Of a stretch of DNA of 64,000 nucleotides, positions 45,349-58,900 are shown piece by piece. Within the stretch, counting starts at the first letter, position 1. Each line of letters opens with the position of its first letter. Both the position numbers and the translations under genes were made by a program. The notes beneath the pieces are model-generated. The model did not search any database. It was not told the DNA's origin and worked only from the letters and a program-made list of their open reading frames with translations. Source of the stretch: Membranipora membranacea. Taxonomy: Eukaryota > Bryozoa > Gymnolaemata > Cheilostomatida > Membraniporidae. Where the stretch lies: the NCBI GenBank assembly GCA_914767715.1, contig OU612067.1, positions 30,542,162 to 30,606,161 on the forward strand, written 5' to 3'.

Positions 45349-48300
45349 ATAAACCGTGGATTTGCAGGCTTGTGCCCATGACTTATTAGCTGCATTGTCG
45401 TTGTTTGTAACCGCCGCCGCCCCTTGGACCCCCGGGCCCGATTGGCATCCCCATACCTCATATTTTCCACTTCTAACACTGCCTATTGACCCTTCAGTGT
45501 CACACATGTATAACTTGTGCAACATTAATTCGGATGATGATTAATTCGGACGACTAATTCGGATGATGATTGTTGGAATAAAAGTTTATATATATGTATA
45601 TTAAAAAAAAAGATTCTTATAAGGGCTGAAACCGCTGCAAGTGCAAATTTTTGGCAAAACATTATCAAATCTTTCTTAATTTGATAATGAAATGGTTCAA
45701 ACTGTCATACGCTGCCATTTGAGCACTTAAACTCGGTTAAGACAAATTATGGGATATCTCTTCCATTGTATTAATCCATTAACTTTCAATCAGTGTATGG
45801 CACTTTCTTTTGGCAGCTGTCAACTAGAACTGTAGAGAACCTGTTATATTCTGGTCAGGAGTCAAAAACAGAGCATAGCTGATGCCACGCTTATAATTAC
45901 ACTAATCAGGACATTGCAAAGCATGGATTATTCATTCAAATTTTAATATTTAAATTTCTCAGTGTTTGCTGTTCCTAGCGACTAGCTAAGCGACTAGTGA
46001 CAAAAACTTGCGACAATAGTGTTATGATGGAGTCCCAGAAATAAACACTGCTGTTATCTAGGGTAATGGAGTGAGAGAAAGGCAAAATCACACAATATAT
46101 TCAAACATAATCTTTATGAGTATACCAGTGGAGAGAGAGTTCATCGAGTAAATCTATCTGCTCTTCGAGACATAATAAATATGTTGGCATGAACGGATAC
46201 TGACAGTCCCGATATTCTCACGTTGGCTCAAAGATAGCAAGTGTGTCATTCAAGCAAACACATTGATAGCTGATAATGATAGCTGTTTATTGTTCATTGT
46301 TTGTTTATTGATGAACTGTATAACCAGTAGAAATTTGCCAATAAGACAACAATGCAATCCCCTCATAAGCCTGCCAAATAACACTATGGGCTTAGTGTCA
46401 CTTCCATGGCCCACCAAACACGCCTCCATGCCAATGTAGGCCAGGCTTGTACATAGGCATACAACTTCTCAAAATTGTATGCTCTAAACTGGTTGCAGAG
46501 AGGCAATTGACCCATTCATTGTCAACATGTTCATGGCATCTTATCCCAAAAGGTTTTTTTGCCTTAAAATGTATTCATTTTTGTGGGATAATCAGTAGAA
46601 TTAGGAATTGACCCTTCAACAATTCCCTTAAGATGTTTTCAAATTATTCAATTTTTTTGCTGTATTTTCTGACCATTCTCCACAGCCATAATATGTTCAC
46701 GGAATCTCGAAGTAACGATCACAGTCAGGACCAAATTCTGCCTTTAATTTTTTTTAAATCCATAGTAAGTCAAAGGTCCTTGTGGCCAACAGCTGGTCAT
46801 TTTTCACCCTCTTCCAAAATGGCTGGAACTCCTAAAAAAGAGCCGCTACTGTAAACATTTCCTGGTGAAGCACCTCATACCCCCTGCGCAAAATTCAAAA
46901 CTCATATGCAAAACCAGAGTACATGTTAATTTTCTGTCTATCATCAAGTCAAACAAATGTAGAATGATAATTGAAGAAACTATAAAATATCTATCACATT
47001 CAAATGGTAGTCAAAGGTCCCTCTCGCTAGTGGCTTTTAAAGTTTTTCATATTAGGGCTGGGACGTTAAAAAGATACCCCGTGCCACGCAGGAAGGCACT
47101 ACAGGCCCCCCCCCTCCGACGAACTCCCTCATTGGCCTGGCCCAACGACTTGAAAACCCAAGGATACGGTCCTGACTTACCCGCTACGTAGGCAAGACTC
47201 ACATGAACCAATAAGTTGCCCATCATAATACTATAGGCGGGAGGGTGGGATACATCTCCCATCCTCCATGCTATCAGGGAGGGTATCCCACCCTTCCTGA
47301 TGCCAAAATAAAGTACACTTATGCTGTAGTATGTTGGATAGGCCCTGGGGGCCGATGTCAGAGAGACATTTCCCAAGACACCTATGACAGTTGTATAACA
47401 AAAGGCCTTTTGTTTGGTGAACAAAGGAGTACAATGGCAGACAAAGTTTGCTTGTCTGCATGCATGTTGGGTGTGTCTGATCGATGGTTGGGGAACGTGC
47501 ATGCTAGCCTCAGTTCTCCGATTTTGCTACACTAATTCTTGGGTATACACAATCCACCCGCTGCTACAATATGTAGGGACCACCGGTAAAGGGTATTTTA
47601 CAACTGTACTTTATATTGTATGGAACTATTTGATTATATAAGAAATTGTGTGCTCTTACAACACAGTACTCAGGTGAATGCGGTCAAGTATTAATAAGGT
47701 CGATTCATCGTAAATACATGACGACACTTTGCGGGAAGAAGAACAATTGGACATTGAGATACAAACTTTCTAACTTGTCCAGATTCTCGACTGTCAAATA
47801 ATATGTAGATCTACTTGCTGACTTGATTTCGCTCTGCTATTTTCTCCTCTCAATGTTCACAGTATGCAAGACAGAGACTGCCAATCAATGAATGAAGACT
47901 GGGAGTCTAAAGCATGGACAGCATATTAATAATGATGGGATTGAATGCATTCTTGGATATATAAACAAACTGAATAAAACTGACTTTGCAACTGGGTAAA
48001 TTTTGCGTAGTTTTTAGTTAGAGTACAGATAGTAGACGCCACTACTAGCTAGAGCTACACTACTACACAACGCAGTGAGTAAGTATATATATATATATGT
48101 TTAGGAGAAAATAAGGGACATTAGATCCAGTCTGTAACCTCTACTAAGAGGCATATGTATGTAGAGTGCAGCAGTCTGGATAACTGTGCTATAATAATCA
48201 TTTCATCATGTCTATAATAATTCTATTATTCTCACATTAAGTCTAACTTACTTACTACTATCTCAACTGCAGCTCTGGTTAATAACTGATGACTGCTTGA

Positions 48301-48521
48301 TATATTGGTTTCACTTGTGACAGTGCTTAGCTCACTTCTATGCATATGATTCAACTTCACAGTAGACTAGAGCAGGCCTCCAGACACTTTGTTTTAAAGC
48401 CCGCATATGCCTTTTTTTGATGAAGTGAAGAGTGATAGGTTTGGGGTTTATCACCACCAGAGACTGAGAGAGCCCTTTTGTCATGATATGGGAAGGTGTG
48501 ACTTGACAATTGGGTTGAACG

Positions 48522-48609
48522 CATGGGCACCTGGGGGATCTGCCCAGCAGTACACTTTGACATGGGCAAAGTCAAGTGTACTGCTGGGCAGATCCCCCAG
48601 GTGCCCATG
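48522..48609. repeat. long near-perfect hairpin
   Basis: Arms 48522-48560 and 48572-48609 pair over about 38 bases with a single one-base bulge (CATGGGCACCTGGGGGATCT at the base, continuing to CACTT-GA) around an 11-base loop. Unusually GC-rich for the region. No coding content. Confidence 0.9.
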
Positions 48610-49790
48610 GTTGAACGTTGCCACGTAGTACTTTAGTAAGGCCTGATTCTCAGAGTTCACCAAGTGAGGCTGCTTGAACGGAACCTCAAAGATTAGCTGC
48701 AAACTGATCATGAAACCATAAGTATATCCTATATATATTTTTGTCACGCGGTGTTAACAAGGCATTGACATAAGTTCAGGGTAGTGGAGAAGAGGGTCGG
48801 TGACACCAGGGAGAACGGAAGGGACAGATAACCTTTTTTTTCTATAGCCGGCAGAAAATACCTCAGACTGGAATCCTTGCTAACTGCAGGTTTTCCCTCT
48901 GTGTAATCGTGAGATCGTATTTAACTCTTTTGTGTTTGGCCTAATCTGTAAGGACATTTTAGCCTATAAGGAATGTTATTATGTATGTTAATCTTATCAG
49001 GCCTTAATCACTGATTTTTCAGTCACAACTTTCAAACAAAACTCAGGTTTGTTAGTTGGTTGATCAATGAGCCAGTCGGGGGAGGGGGGGTCCTTCAATT
49101 ACCAACCGCCTAAATCACTATCTTATCGCTCCTAGCTGAGTAATCAAGACCTGCTAGGGGTCTTGTTTCAAATTTGCTCACAGTCAGTCATTGATCACGA
49201 AAATAATGACGTTCTGAGTGAAATTTTAGAAAATAATTTTTTTATTATAAAGACCACTCAAATCAGATTTTGAGCTAAGAGATAGTGATAGAGTGCTTTA
49301 GAAGGTATCGGTAATTCTAATTGAAAGACCCATCAGGTTAAATCTGTTTTATCATTTGACTTTAATTGACGTTTGTTAGCAACCAGACTAGGCTTCCCCT
49401 GTGAAACTTCAAGTTTAGTGTATCCGCATGGCCAATTCAATGTCACATAAAAATAAAAGTCACGGCACATAAGGGGAGCAACTCCAAAATTGACAAAATG
49501 ATATTGCAGTAAATGTAATCAGATCAGATGCAGCCTAAAATGGTCATTATGATTCGCCCTACATGTGGTTAAATTTCTGTTGGGATCATTTATGCATAGG
49601 CATTCATGTTTATTCAGTTCAGTAGGCCACTTCGTCTCATGATATTGCTGTACAAGAAAATTCAGAAATTCCAACAATTTCACTGAACCTTTCTTACAAC
49701 ATCGGCTTTGTCAATGCATAACCCTGTGTTAATAAGGTAGAAAAGACAGAAATGAATCCGCTGTTACCAGCTAAAAGAATGCTCTATATT

Positions 49791-49843
49791 AGTCTGACCC
49801 CCCCCCCCCCCAGACTCTTGTCCACCGTCTGACAGCCCCCTAG
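49791..49843. repeat. dispersed C-rich repeat, copy 2
   Basis: AGTCTGA, a run of 13-14 C, CAGACTCTTGTCCACC, then GTCTGACAGCCCCCTAG. Same design as the copy at 30248. Confidence 0.7.
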
Positions 49844-50300
49844 CTCTATATATGCTGAATATCAGCAGACTACAACAGCTGCAGTGCTGACTTGCTACTC
49901 AAAGTTTAACAAACATAGTATTTCTATAACATCATTAGGCTAATCATATGATTAATAATTAAAGGATTACTTAGTTGAGTAACAGGTTATACTATACTAG
50001 GATGAAAATCATGGAATGCCTGTATTTATAGGTCAGCAAAGCCTAATGCTTAGCTAAGTAATGCTTTGTAAAGAGAAATAATCATACCTTAAATTTCAGA
50101 CTTTTCATGATAGCCTAGTGTTTTCACTGTAATCAATTAATTGACTCACTGCCGGTCTGTATTTTTGCCGGCTTTTCTGGTAGACAACACGGAAGCTTTA
50201 TAAATTGGCGCTAACAGTGGTACTCTATTTGACACCCGTTGTGCTGAGCTGAGCGATGATCAGATCACTATGTATATTACCTCACTAGGGCTATGGATAG

Positions 50301-50349
50301 CCAATGAGTTGGCTCTGATTGTTGGCACCAATCAGAGCCAATACATTGG
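50301..50349. repeat. 21-bp inverted repeat hairpin
   Basis: CCAATGAGTTGGCTCTGATT and its reverse complement with three mismatches, loop of about 7 bases. Confidence 0.85.
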
Positions 50350-51334
50350 TTAGGTAACTGGTGATGGTAGTGGGCTGACATACAATGAAGGTGGCCTATT
50401 CTCAAAGCAGAGAACCATCAAGGTTTTTTTCCCAGATTCTCAAATTCATATTGTTCGAAGAGTGAAGTCCTGCATCAATACTTTAAATTACTATAGCCTG
50501 AAGGAAAGAAATTAATCAAGCTATTTGTAATAACTCAGCTGCCCAAAGGCGGGCCATGTCACGTCAGCATGATGGTCACTCATTAGCCCAGTTAACTGAT
50601 GAGACTTGAGTGTCATATGCTGCCGTTTCATACCTCATACAAATGAGAATATTAAAATAATAAAAAAAATTTTTCTTAAATAGCCAAATAAGTTCTGTAC
50701 AACAAGTATAAATAGGGATTGATTTACTGCAAGATCCAAATTACACAAGCATACAGACCTCTCACAAATTTAGCAACCTTATACACTGGAATAACAGCCA
50801 AATTCAAGACTGGAAGCCTTCACCACATACTGATTGAAGAGAAAAAAAATTTTCTTTTAGTTGCCTCAAATCATGGCTCAATTTTTGTAACCTTTTATGG
50901 TTATCCATTAATACGGCTTGTCAATATGGACTGCAATATTTGGTTGCAAAAGTATTAGTAGCCGAAATATTCAATGACCCTCCCCTCGGGATCAGTCCAA
51001 CAGGTCAAAAACTCTGTGTCATGTTATAATGTCTAGTATTAATTTTAAGTTGACATGAGTGTCTGAATCATATAGACAGCACTTAGCTTATAAAAGTGTC
51101 TAAAAATAAACGCAGGCCAATCAATCTAAAGCCCTCGGATATTATACAATACATTTACGTCTATAATGAAGTACTGCAGACTAAACCGCTAGTCAATTTA
51201 TTGAGCAAAATATTATATATATATGCGATTAATAGCAAGCTGAACAAGAAACATTGTATATATAACAGTCTTAGATTTGGTTTAGGAGATTCTGAACCAA
51301 TTTCTAATCCACTATCACCGATAAGTTTACGGGA

Positions 51335-51415
51335 GCAGATGTGGCCCAATGGTATAAGAACGTGGACTATGAACAGAAATTCTTCTGATTCATTCCAAGG
51401 TGCAGGTGTACTAGT
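51335..51415 (+). repeat. tRNA-derived SINE-like fragment
   Basis: An A box (TGGCCCAATGG) is followed about 45 bases later by a weak B box (GATTCATTCC). The anticodon region does not form a proper arm, so this is not a tRNA gene. Confidence 0.35.
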
Positions 51416-52944
51416 TATTGTCAGGTAGCCATCGAACCTAAGTTTGTTATTAAAACATGGCAGGGCTGCACCAAAAATAGATAGGCCTATTATATAAATC
51501 TTTTTTCTAACAGCCAGCTTATTTAAAAAGATAGCTGAGTTTAGAAAGCCTTGAAAATTGGACTTTTTCAACGTACTGAGAGCGTGCACCCGCCACTGAA
51601 GTCATACTGGCCTCACATAACATGCTCTCAGTCTACTATATTTTTATCGGAAATTTATCCAGTGTAAATCAAGGGTTGATATATCTCATTCACGCTGACA
51701 TTCAAATCAACCTAATGCCAATTTCCTGACATTCATTCAGTGCGATCTAGCCTATCTGACACATTGGCCGGCATACAATCCCAGCATCTATAGCTGATTA
51801 TATAATTGATCTCAACACCCACATGTAGAAAGCCTGCCGCATTTCTCACGGAAATTGTCTGGTTTGACAGCAGCGCTTGCTGTTCGTGTCAAACACATCA
51901 CTTACTCGGACAGCAAGAGTTGTAAATAAGCTGGCCGTAGGTGCTCTATTTGGAGTAAGTAAGCGGTAGATAGTTAAGTTGATGTAAGTTATCTACAATC
52001 ATTCTTGCGTGTTTCTAATTCTACGGGTGCATGTTTTCATGTCAGTAACTGGCCAGACTAGAATGTGGCTAATTTAAGCCAATCAAAAGGGTCAGCAACC
52101 CCCAAAAACCCATCTATGGGTATTTACATTCCTGCCATTCACCTGGTCTCATTTAGACAAGACTATTCTATTTTGATCGGCGCTGGACAGGAAAACATTG
52201 AAATCTATAAAGTCAAGTTAACTGCAGACAGATTTGTCACCTGGGACAATTATGGCAGTAGAGCTTGCAAGTTATACAACATGTATCTTTGATGATACAA
52301 ACCATGTAATCTGATTTCTATTCTCATACTGAGTTTATGTAACAATGTATAATAGTGAGTGGCATTGACTTGAGAGAATGAGTTTGATTGTGGGGGTGGT
52401 ATTGTGGTGATTGAGAAGATCATCTGTAATTTCTGTATGATTAGATGGTGCTATAAATAGGCTAATCCATGTTTGCCTATAGAGTTTCTTTTATCTCTGA
52501 ATGTCTTGTGTAATAGAAGAGTAACTTTGATAATAGTAGTGCATATGGTTGTCTTTGAAGTAGCTAATAGCCAATAGACCATACCCAAGTGAGCGTGGAC
52601 TGTCTATCTCCCCAGTCTATCACGTAGTGTCTATTGCACTTGTCCTACCGGTGCAGAGTCAACAGCTGCTCCTACTTAGGCCTAACTCCATAGCTGACTC
52701 TCAGATCCAAATTGTTGAGTTTGCTGAACTTTTAAAGCAGAGTATCATTATAGAGATATCCTGTTAGATTTAGCCGAAGAAAGTTGTACTTTTATATATT
52801 TTCTACATTTTTGCAGAACTCCTATTCAGATGTTCTAGAGGATAAGACTAGCGAGAAATTTAAGTCAGCAGAAAAGCTGTTAGCTGCTGACAGTAATAAA
52901 ACGACGTTTTGAGGATATAGCTAAATCTCTATAAAAAGCTGACA

Positions 52945-55900
52945 ATGGCTTCTAGTAGCAGCGATAAAGCAGAGGCGATCCCGATGCACACAGCTCTCGA
53001 TATCCCGGACGATGGCGGCGGCGGTGGAGGTATAGGCCAGTTTGGATTACATGTTATGGACTTACGAGAGCTCATGGAGCTTCGAGGCAATGAGGCAGTA
53101 GAGACTGTAGCTGAGAAATTTGGAGGAGTTACGACGATATGCCATCGACTCAACACTGATGAAATTAATGGTAAATCTTATCACCAAATTTATTAATTAT
53201 GGTGTTAGCATAAACCTGAAGCTGATGAAAAATTCTCTTTTTCAGTTTATTAGGTTGAATGAAAATTTGGCCATTGGTTTGACTTAAAGTCAGCAGGCCT
53301 CTGCGGGGGTGGGGGGTGGGGGAGGGGGGCTATTTGGAGTTGTAGCACTTAGGACCTTCATACCATCTATGGGCCGGATAGGCAGCTCATGCTTATAATA
53401 TCAGGGCCAATGTTTACGCCTAACCTCAAAGAACGTAGCCTTAGTGCTGTCGGAAGGTTTCATTAATAATAGAATGTGAAATCTCAGTCTCAGATTTTAG
53501 CGTTCTGGTGTTTGACTTATGGGTTACTTACCTCTTAACTTCACATGTAACCTACACATGCTATAGAGTCAGTCTTATAGAATAGAGTAGTAGCCTTTGA
53601 AACAGGTACTGGTTTTATGGCAGATTAGAATATGTTCCATTATGAGCAGTTATTTATTTATGATATCCTGCAATACCTACACATCTTACAGATCCTACTG
53701 TAGTTCACTAAATTTTCAAATGAGCTCTTATGATAATATGATGAATGTTGATCATCTAATGCCTGATTAAAGGTGTAGATGAAACATCAGGGTTTACAAT
53801 TCAACACCTCAATACGGATCACCAAAATTTTGATTCCTCTGGAAAAAAGCCGTCTAGCCACAAATTTGTCTAAATTACTGAACTGATGACTAATTCACTC
53901 AGAAGACTGTGTTGTGTTGGCTAGGACCATATACCCTATAGGAGTTTAGTTTTCGCGGCATTAAGGATCCGCTTTTCGAGTTTTGCCTATGTAGCGAAAT
54001 TTAGTGTATCTTAAATTAAACTCACTCGCCATAGTTACACAAACGATGTACAATTATATTATCTGAAAATGCAAGGTTGTGTGGTGTAGTGGTCTTAGTG
54101 TCTGCCTTGCAATCAGGTGGAGGGTTATGCCCTGGGTTCGAATCCCAGCTCGGACATTTTTTTAAAAATTTTCACTAGTAAGCCTACTAGTGAAAATTAG
54201 TACTAGCGAAATTTAGTACCAGGTCAAGATAGCGAAATTAAACTCTAGCTAAATTAAACTCCTATAGGGCCTAACATGTAGTTATATAGATATATATCTT
54301 TGTTCTCTGGTTGGGAAAAATTCTGTTACACATTTCATGGTCCCTTTTATTGGTAACAAACTACAAACCACTTCACTATAGCTTTATCCTAGGCCTAATT
54401 ATGGGATTTTGAGCTTTCACAATACATTACAGCAGCTCTTGAGCCCATATAGCTATACACCTACTTGATTATTGATAATCCTCTTACGTGACGTCATTGT
54501 GATTGTAATTTTTAAGAAATATAGAGAATGCTGACTTAGTCAGTGATCCCCTGTAGTAATAATATAGGCCTACTGTAGATTACTACAACAGAGTTAGCTT
54601 AGGTGCTCAAACGTTGCCCTGGTCATTGGTAATGGCATTCCATAATGGTTAATGATGGAATGCCACCAATCGCCTCCTGGGATATGTGTGAGCGATCAAG
54701 CTGCCGCAGAGTATAGTATTATGGTACACTTAATTCCCTATCATGAAATAATGATGTCTGTGTGATTAGCCTTACGTTGCACAGTTTGATGGAAGCGACA
54801 TTTCATTATATTGAAATGCAATGCTTGAGCAACGTATCTAGGCCTACCACCAGGGCAAAGTATTATGTATACTTTTACCAAATCTGTGTGAATGGTTATA
54901 ATAATTTTGGTACCACAACTCTCCTTATAGATTTTGGCATAATCACAACTTGTCATTGCTTGCACAAGAGATGTCAGTATAGACAGTTTAAGCCCTAAGG
55001 AGACACCATTAACTTACCCTGACTGTCGAACATGATAACCCCATCGATAGATATTTGTTGGTTATGTTGGTTAAAATTGCAAGGTTCCATCACTCACCAC
55101 ATCCCGGAGAACGGGTGGCGAGAGAGGGGGGGAGGGTGCCTTCAGGGCAAGGCCGCAATATCTGCGCCAATTTGCTCTCAGTTGCTAGGCAGGCGGATAT
55201 ATTTGAAATTCCAATTATATCTGGTAGCCGCTGCGCGGATATCGATGGAAGATGACTTCTGATTCAATTTATTTGCGCAGTAGGCCTAGGTATCACTAAC
55301 TCTAACGAATCATGCTGTGCTCATCTGTGAGACTAAAACCAGTTAGGGATTGCTAACTCTCAAGGTTTCTCATCGCTTACTCATTGCTCATCACCTTTTG
55401 TCCTTGTTTGTTTTCAGGTCTCACTGGAAATCCTGCTAATCTTGAGTTGCGGAAACAGAAATACGGTTCAAACGTGATTCCACCGAAACCACCAAAGTCG
55501 TTCTGGTCGCTTGTCTGGGAAGCTTTACAAGACACAACACTTATCATACTTATAATAGCAGCAGTCATATCTCTCGGCTTATCGTTTGTACCCAGCGCAG
55601 CTTGTGGTGAGTTGTCCCCCTGTGGATCTACCTAGGCCCTACTGAGGTATTTGCGCTGATAGGAGGCTTTAGATTTTGAGGGTTGAAGAGGGAAACAAAA
55701 TAATTAGTGTTTGGTGTTTCTGTGCAGTCTCCTTTTCATAAGAGTAAACAGTGGTGATCTCATTAGGCTGGCCTCTGTAGTCTGTGGTCATTTATGAATG
55801 TATACTGATCAGGGTAGTGGTTCACTAGTCCGCATTCCGTGCAGGCCTATGCTATTTTGGGAAATCTGAAATTTTCTGCCGCAGTAACAATAAGACACGA

Positions 55901-58900
55901 TCAGAGTTAAGGTGTCATCCGCATGTTGATGTAAATTACTCGCAGTCTTGGGAAATAATACATGCTTATTATTAGATGTGTGAGCATTCAGAGAGCTTCT
56001 GATGTCATGCGGCTGTTACGTTTACAAATAGAAGCTGTTACCCCCCCCCCCCTCACTTTCCACATCTAGGTCTATTATTGAGAATTTCTCAGATTTCCAA
56101 TATATAGGTTATTGTCTTCAGTACATGACTTGTTGAAGTAGGGTCATCAACAATGCCTTTTTCTTCTACCAAGTATTGACGTCAGTTTGTGACCACATGC
56201 TGTATTAGGAGTAGCTCCCTATGACACTTAGTTACATTGTACTATGCCATAATGTCACCTAGCTGAAGCCTCAACATTCTGTAGTAGGGCATTCATTACC
56301 CACAATGCAATATTCTGATGTTCAAGGAGAGAATAAGTCATTGTTGACTCTAGATGGATCCAATCAGGGAGTTTGGGACGATCCCCTAGAATATTATGAT
56401 TATGTTGCATTATGTGATGTGATGTGATGTGATGTGATGGTTTGAATTGCAGAACAAAATTATCTCACCTTATTCATACAGTTTTGGTCGACTAGGGTAG
56501 ACTAGGCTTATACCAATGACGAAGATTATTTTTGAAAGCTATTTTTATTTTTAGCAACACGCTTACTGATAGGTTTTCCGGGAAATCCGACTGAATATGA
56601 CAAAATTAGCTCACTCACTGCATGAGAATACAGTGCATTAGTTTCAACTCCACATCAGAAGCTAATTTAGTTCACCTACTTGCTGCCGTGCCTTTGGACT
56701 AAGTTATACTATAGTATCCATTATCCACTCTACTTTGATAATTAGAAGTACCTGGGCAAACATAATCAGCATTAATTCAGCTCATTCTAACACAGGACTC
56801 AGTATTTGCAACTTGTTCATTAACTCACCAACTATGATGAACCTAGTTTAAGCCCCCCTCCCCTAGTCTCTTGGCACCCGTCCGATGGCCCCCTCTCTGT
56901 TCAATATCTGAAGGTTGCAAACCCCTCTCTACTCATCTCATCCCCTCACTCTTTGGCCACAATAATGCCGAAGTGTAACGGAAAGCCAAAGTTTCATCTA
57001 TATTAGAACAAGTTATGTCTGGTATACATAGAGGGATAATTAGGACTGGGAATGATTGGCATTTTATGGCAGCAGTGCAATGGCCTCTATGCACAGCTAT
57101 TATTGCTGACTCTCTCAACACCCACTGATATTCATTAGGCCTACACCGTGTATCTGTATGTTATTATATACACGCACTGCTCAGTCCAGCCATAAGTCTC
57201 ACCGTGCAGTCGAGACTATCCTCACTTAGGGGGTTCTAGGAAATCATTTCACACTAATCAACTGTTTGGGGACTGATTACCATTCTTTTTTTGGCTGCTT
57301 CGGGGATGATCGTCGATAATTCTTGGAAAAAATGACTACGGATGATCAAATGCACACAGGTTGACTCATGAATGATCTGCTAGTAGGGCTAATAACAGGC
57401 CCATCCTTACTATTGGTTAAATGTGACATATCTGTGGAAAAACCTCAGAGTCGCAGACTATTGATCCGATAATGATGCAGAGAAAACCCTCTGGCAGCAA
57501 ATTAACACATCCAATATGTTTTTTATGAAGGCTTGATGAAGCTATGCTTGTGCTAAATTTAGGATACTTTGTAAACAAAGCTTTACCAGATTATCCCATG
57601 GGCAAATAGGAGCAGCTCTCCTGGCTATCCTTAATGACTGGAAAACAAAATGGTTTGCGTTGTAGCAATTGAAGACCTGCAACATCAATGCCTTCAATGT
57701 TCTTGGTCTCAATTAAATATACCTACGAGCTGCTACCAGAGGCATATTTATTAATTTGCAGTATTCATTTTTAAAAAAATGTTCACTATTATTTTATACA
57801 AACTAAAATAGAACTGTATTCTGGCCATAGATTGCTTATGGTATAGGATTTTCTTAACCATGTCAGGCAGCTACAAAAATGTAGCTGCCTGCTTAGCCAT
57901 GCTAGCTCATAGCTGTGGTAGGCTACGATGATTTGAGGTTGACATCCAGGGAATGGTTCAGTCATATATCACTACGAAACCTAACAGATACCCTGATACG
58001 GATTCAAGAATATTTCATTTTATCATTGTTACGTCTTGTAGACGAAGCATCTGAAGGCCATGCTGCTTGGATTGAAGGCGTGGCTATTCTAGCAGCCGTA
58101 GTTTTAGTCGTATTTGTAACAGCGTTCAACGATTGGAGGAAGGAGAAACAATTCCGAGGCTTGCAGAGTAAGATTGAGAGTGAACATAAGTTTGCCGTGA
58201 TACGAGCAGGAGAAGTGGAGCAGATACCTGTTGGAGATCTGGTCGTGGGAGATATCTGTCAGGTCAAGTATGGTAAGTGTGTCATAAATGTAAGTACAGC
58301 ACCATCAAATCTGGAATCAGTATCGGCTATACGTGGTTGCGAAAAAGGATGTGCCATAGACTTGATATAGTATATTAGGTCTAAGTTACTTGGTTATTCG
58401 TTGGGTTCATGTGTGACTTGGTATGGTAAATTGAGATAGTTGCGAACACTATAACAAGCACAAGCTACCTTCTGATTATACTCACCTAATTACTGTAACA
58501 GTATAGGTGAGTTTAGAATGGTCTAGCCAGGATAGGATGGTGTTCTGCCTGGGTCTATGACTCTAGTGTGTTACCCAAGAGGGTAAAGTTATCACAGGCG
58601 GTAGTGTCTGAGAATTTACAAAGCATTAGAATAGCAAAATTCATGACCACTCAACCTCATTACCTCATTACCTTATAATCTCCCTGGTTAAATAGAGAAG
58701 CTTTCTGCTAAGTAGCATTCAGCTATCCCAAAACTAGCTAAATTAATTATGAGCTAATATTTACTCCTCCAGGGGTAGATACGTTTATTTGCTTGTTCTG
58801 AATGTGAGGCATTCATTTTCATTCACAAATAAATCACTGTGGGAACTTCTAACGGGAATCCCAATTTGTAATTTTTAGTAATTTGTAATGTTGCAAATTG

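Larger units (their letters stand above)
44050..52940. other. gene-poor region
   Basis: Nearly 9 kb between PREP and the calcium pump without a supported gene. The longer frames lack recognisable domains or coherent splice sites. It holds foldback and hairpin structures listed separately and poly-C runs near 47108 and 49799. The proximal promoters of both flanking genes must lie here (PREP from 44050 up, the pump below 52945), but I see no distinctive motif cluster. Confidence 0.5.
55620..58030. other. ATP2B intron 2, no gene seen
   Basis: Contains a poly-C run at 56041, a (TGATG)5 microsatellite near 56411-56438, a C-rich dispersed repeat at 56850 and a hairpin at 57864. No coding frame is supported. 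Confidence 0.6.

Noticed and set aside
47047-47502. 151-codon minus-strand frame
   Set aside because: Contains poly-C derived low-complexity sequence and short inverted repeats; no splice or domain support.
51161-51589. 142-codon open frame on the minus strand
   Set aside because: No recognisable domain, overlaps a tRNA-like SINE fragment, and composition looks non-coding.
54076-54157. tRNA gene
   Set aside because: B box and T arm are perfect, but the acceptor stem fails and the anticodon loop lacks U33.
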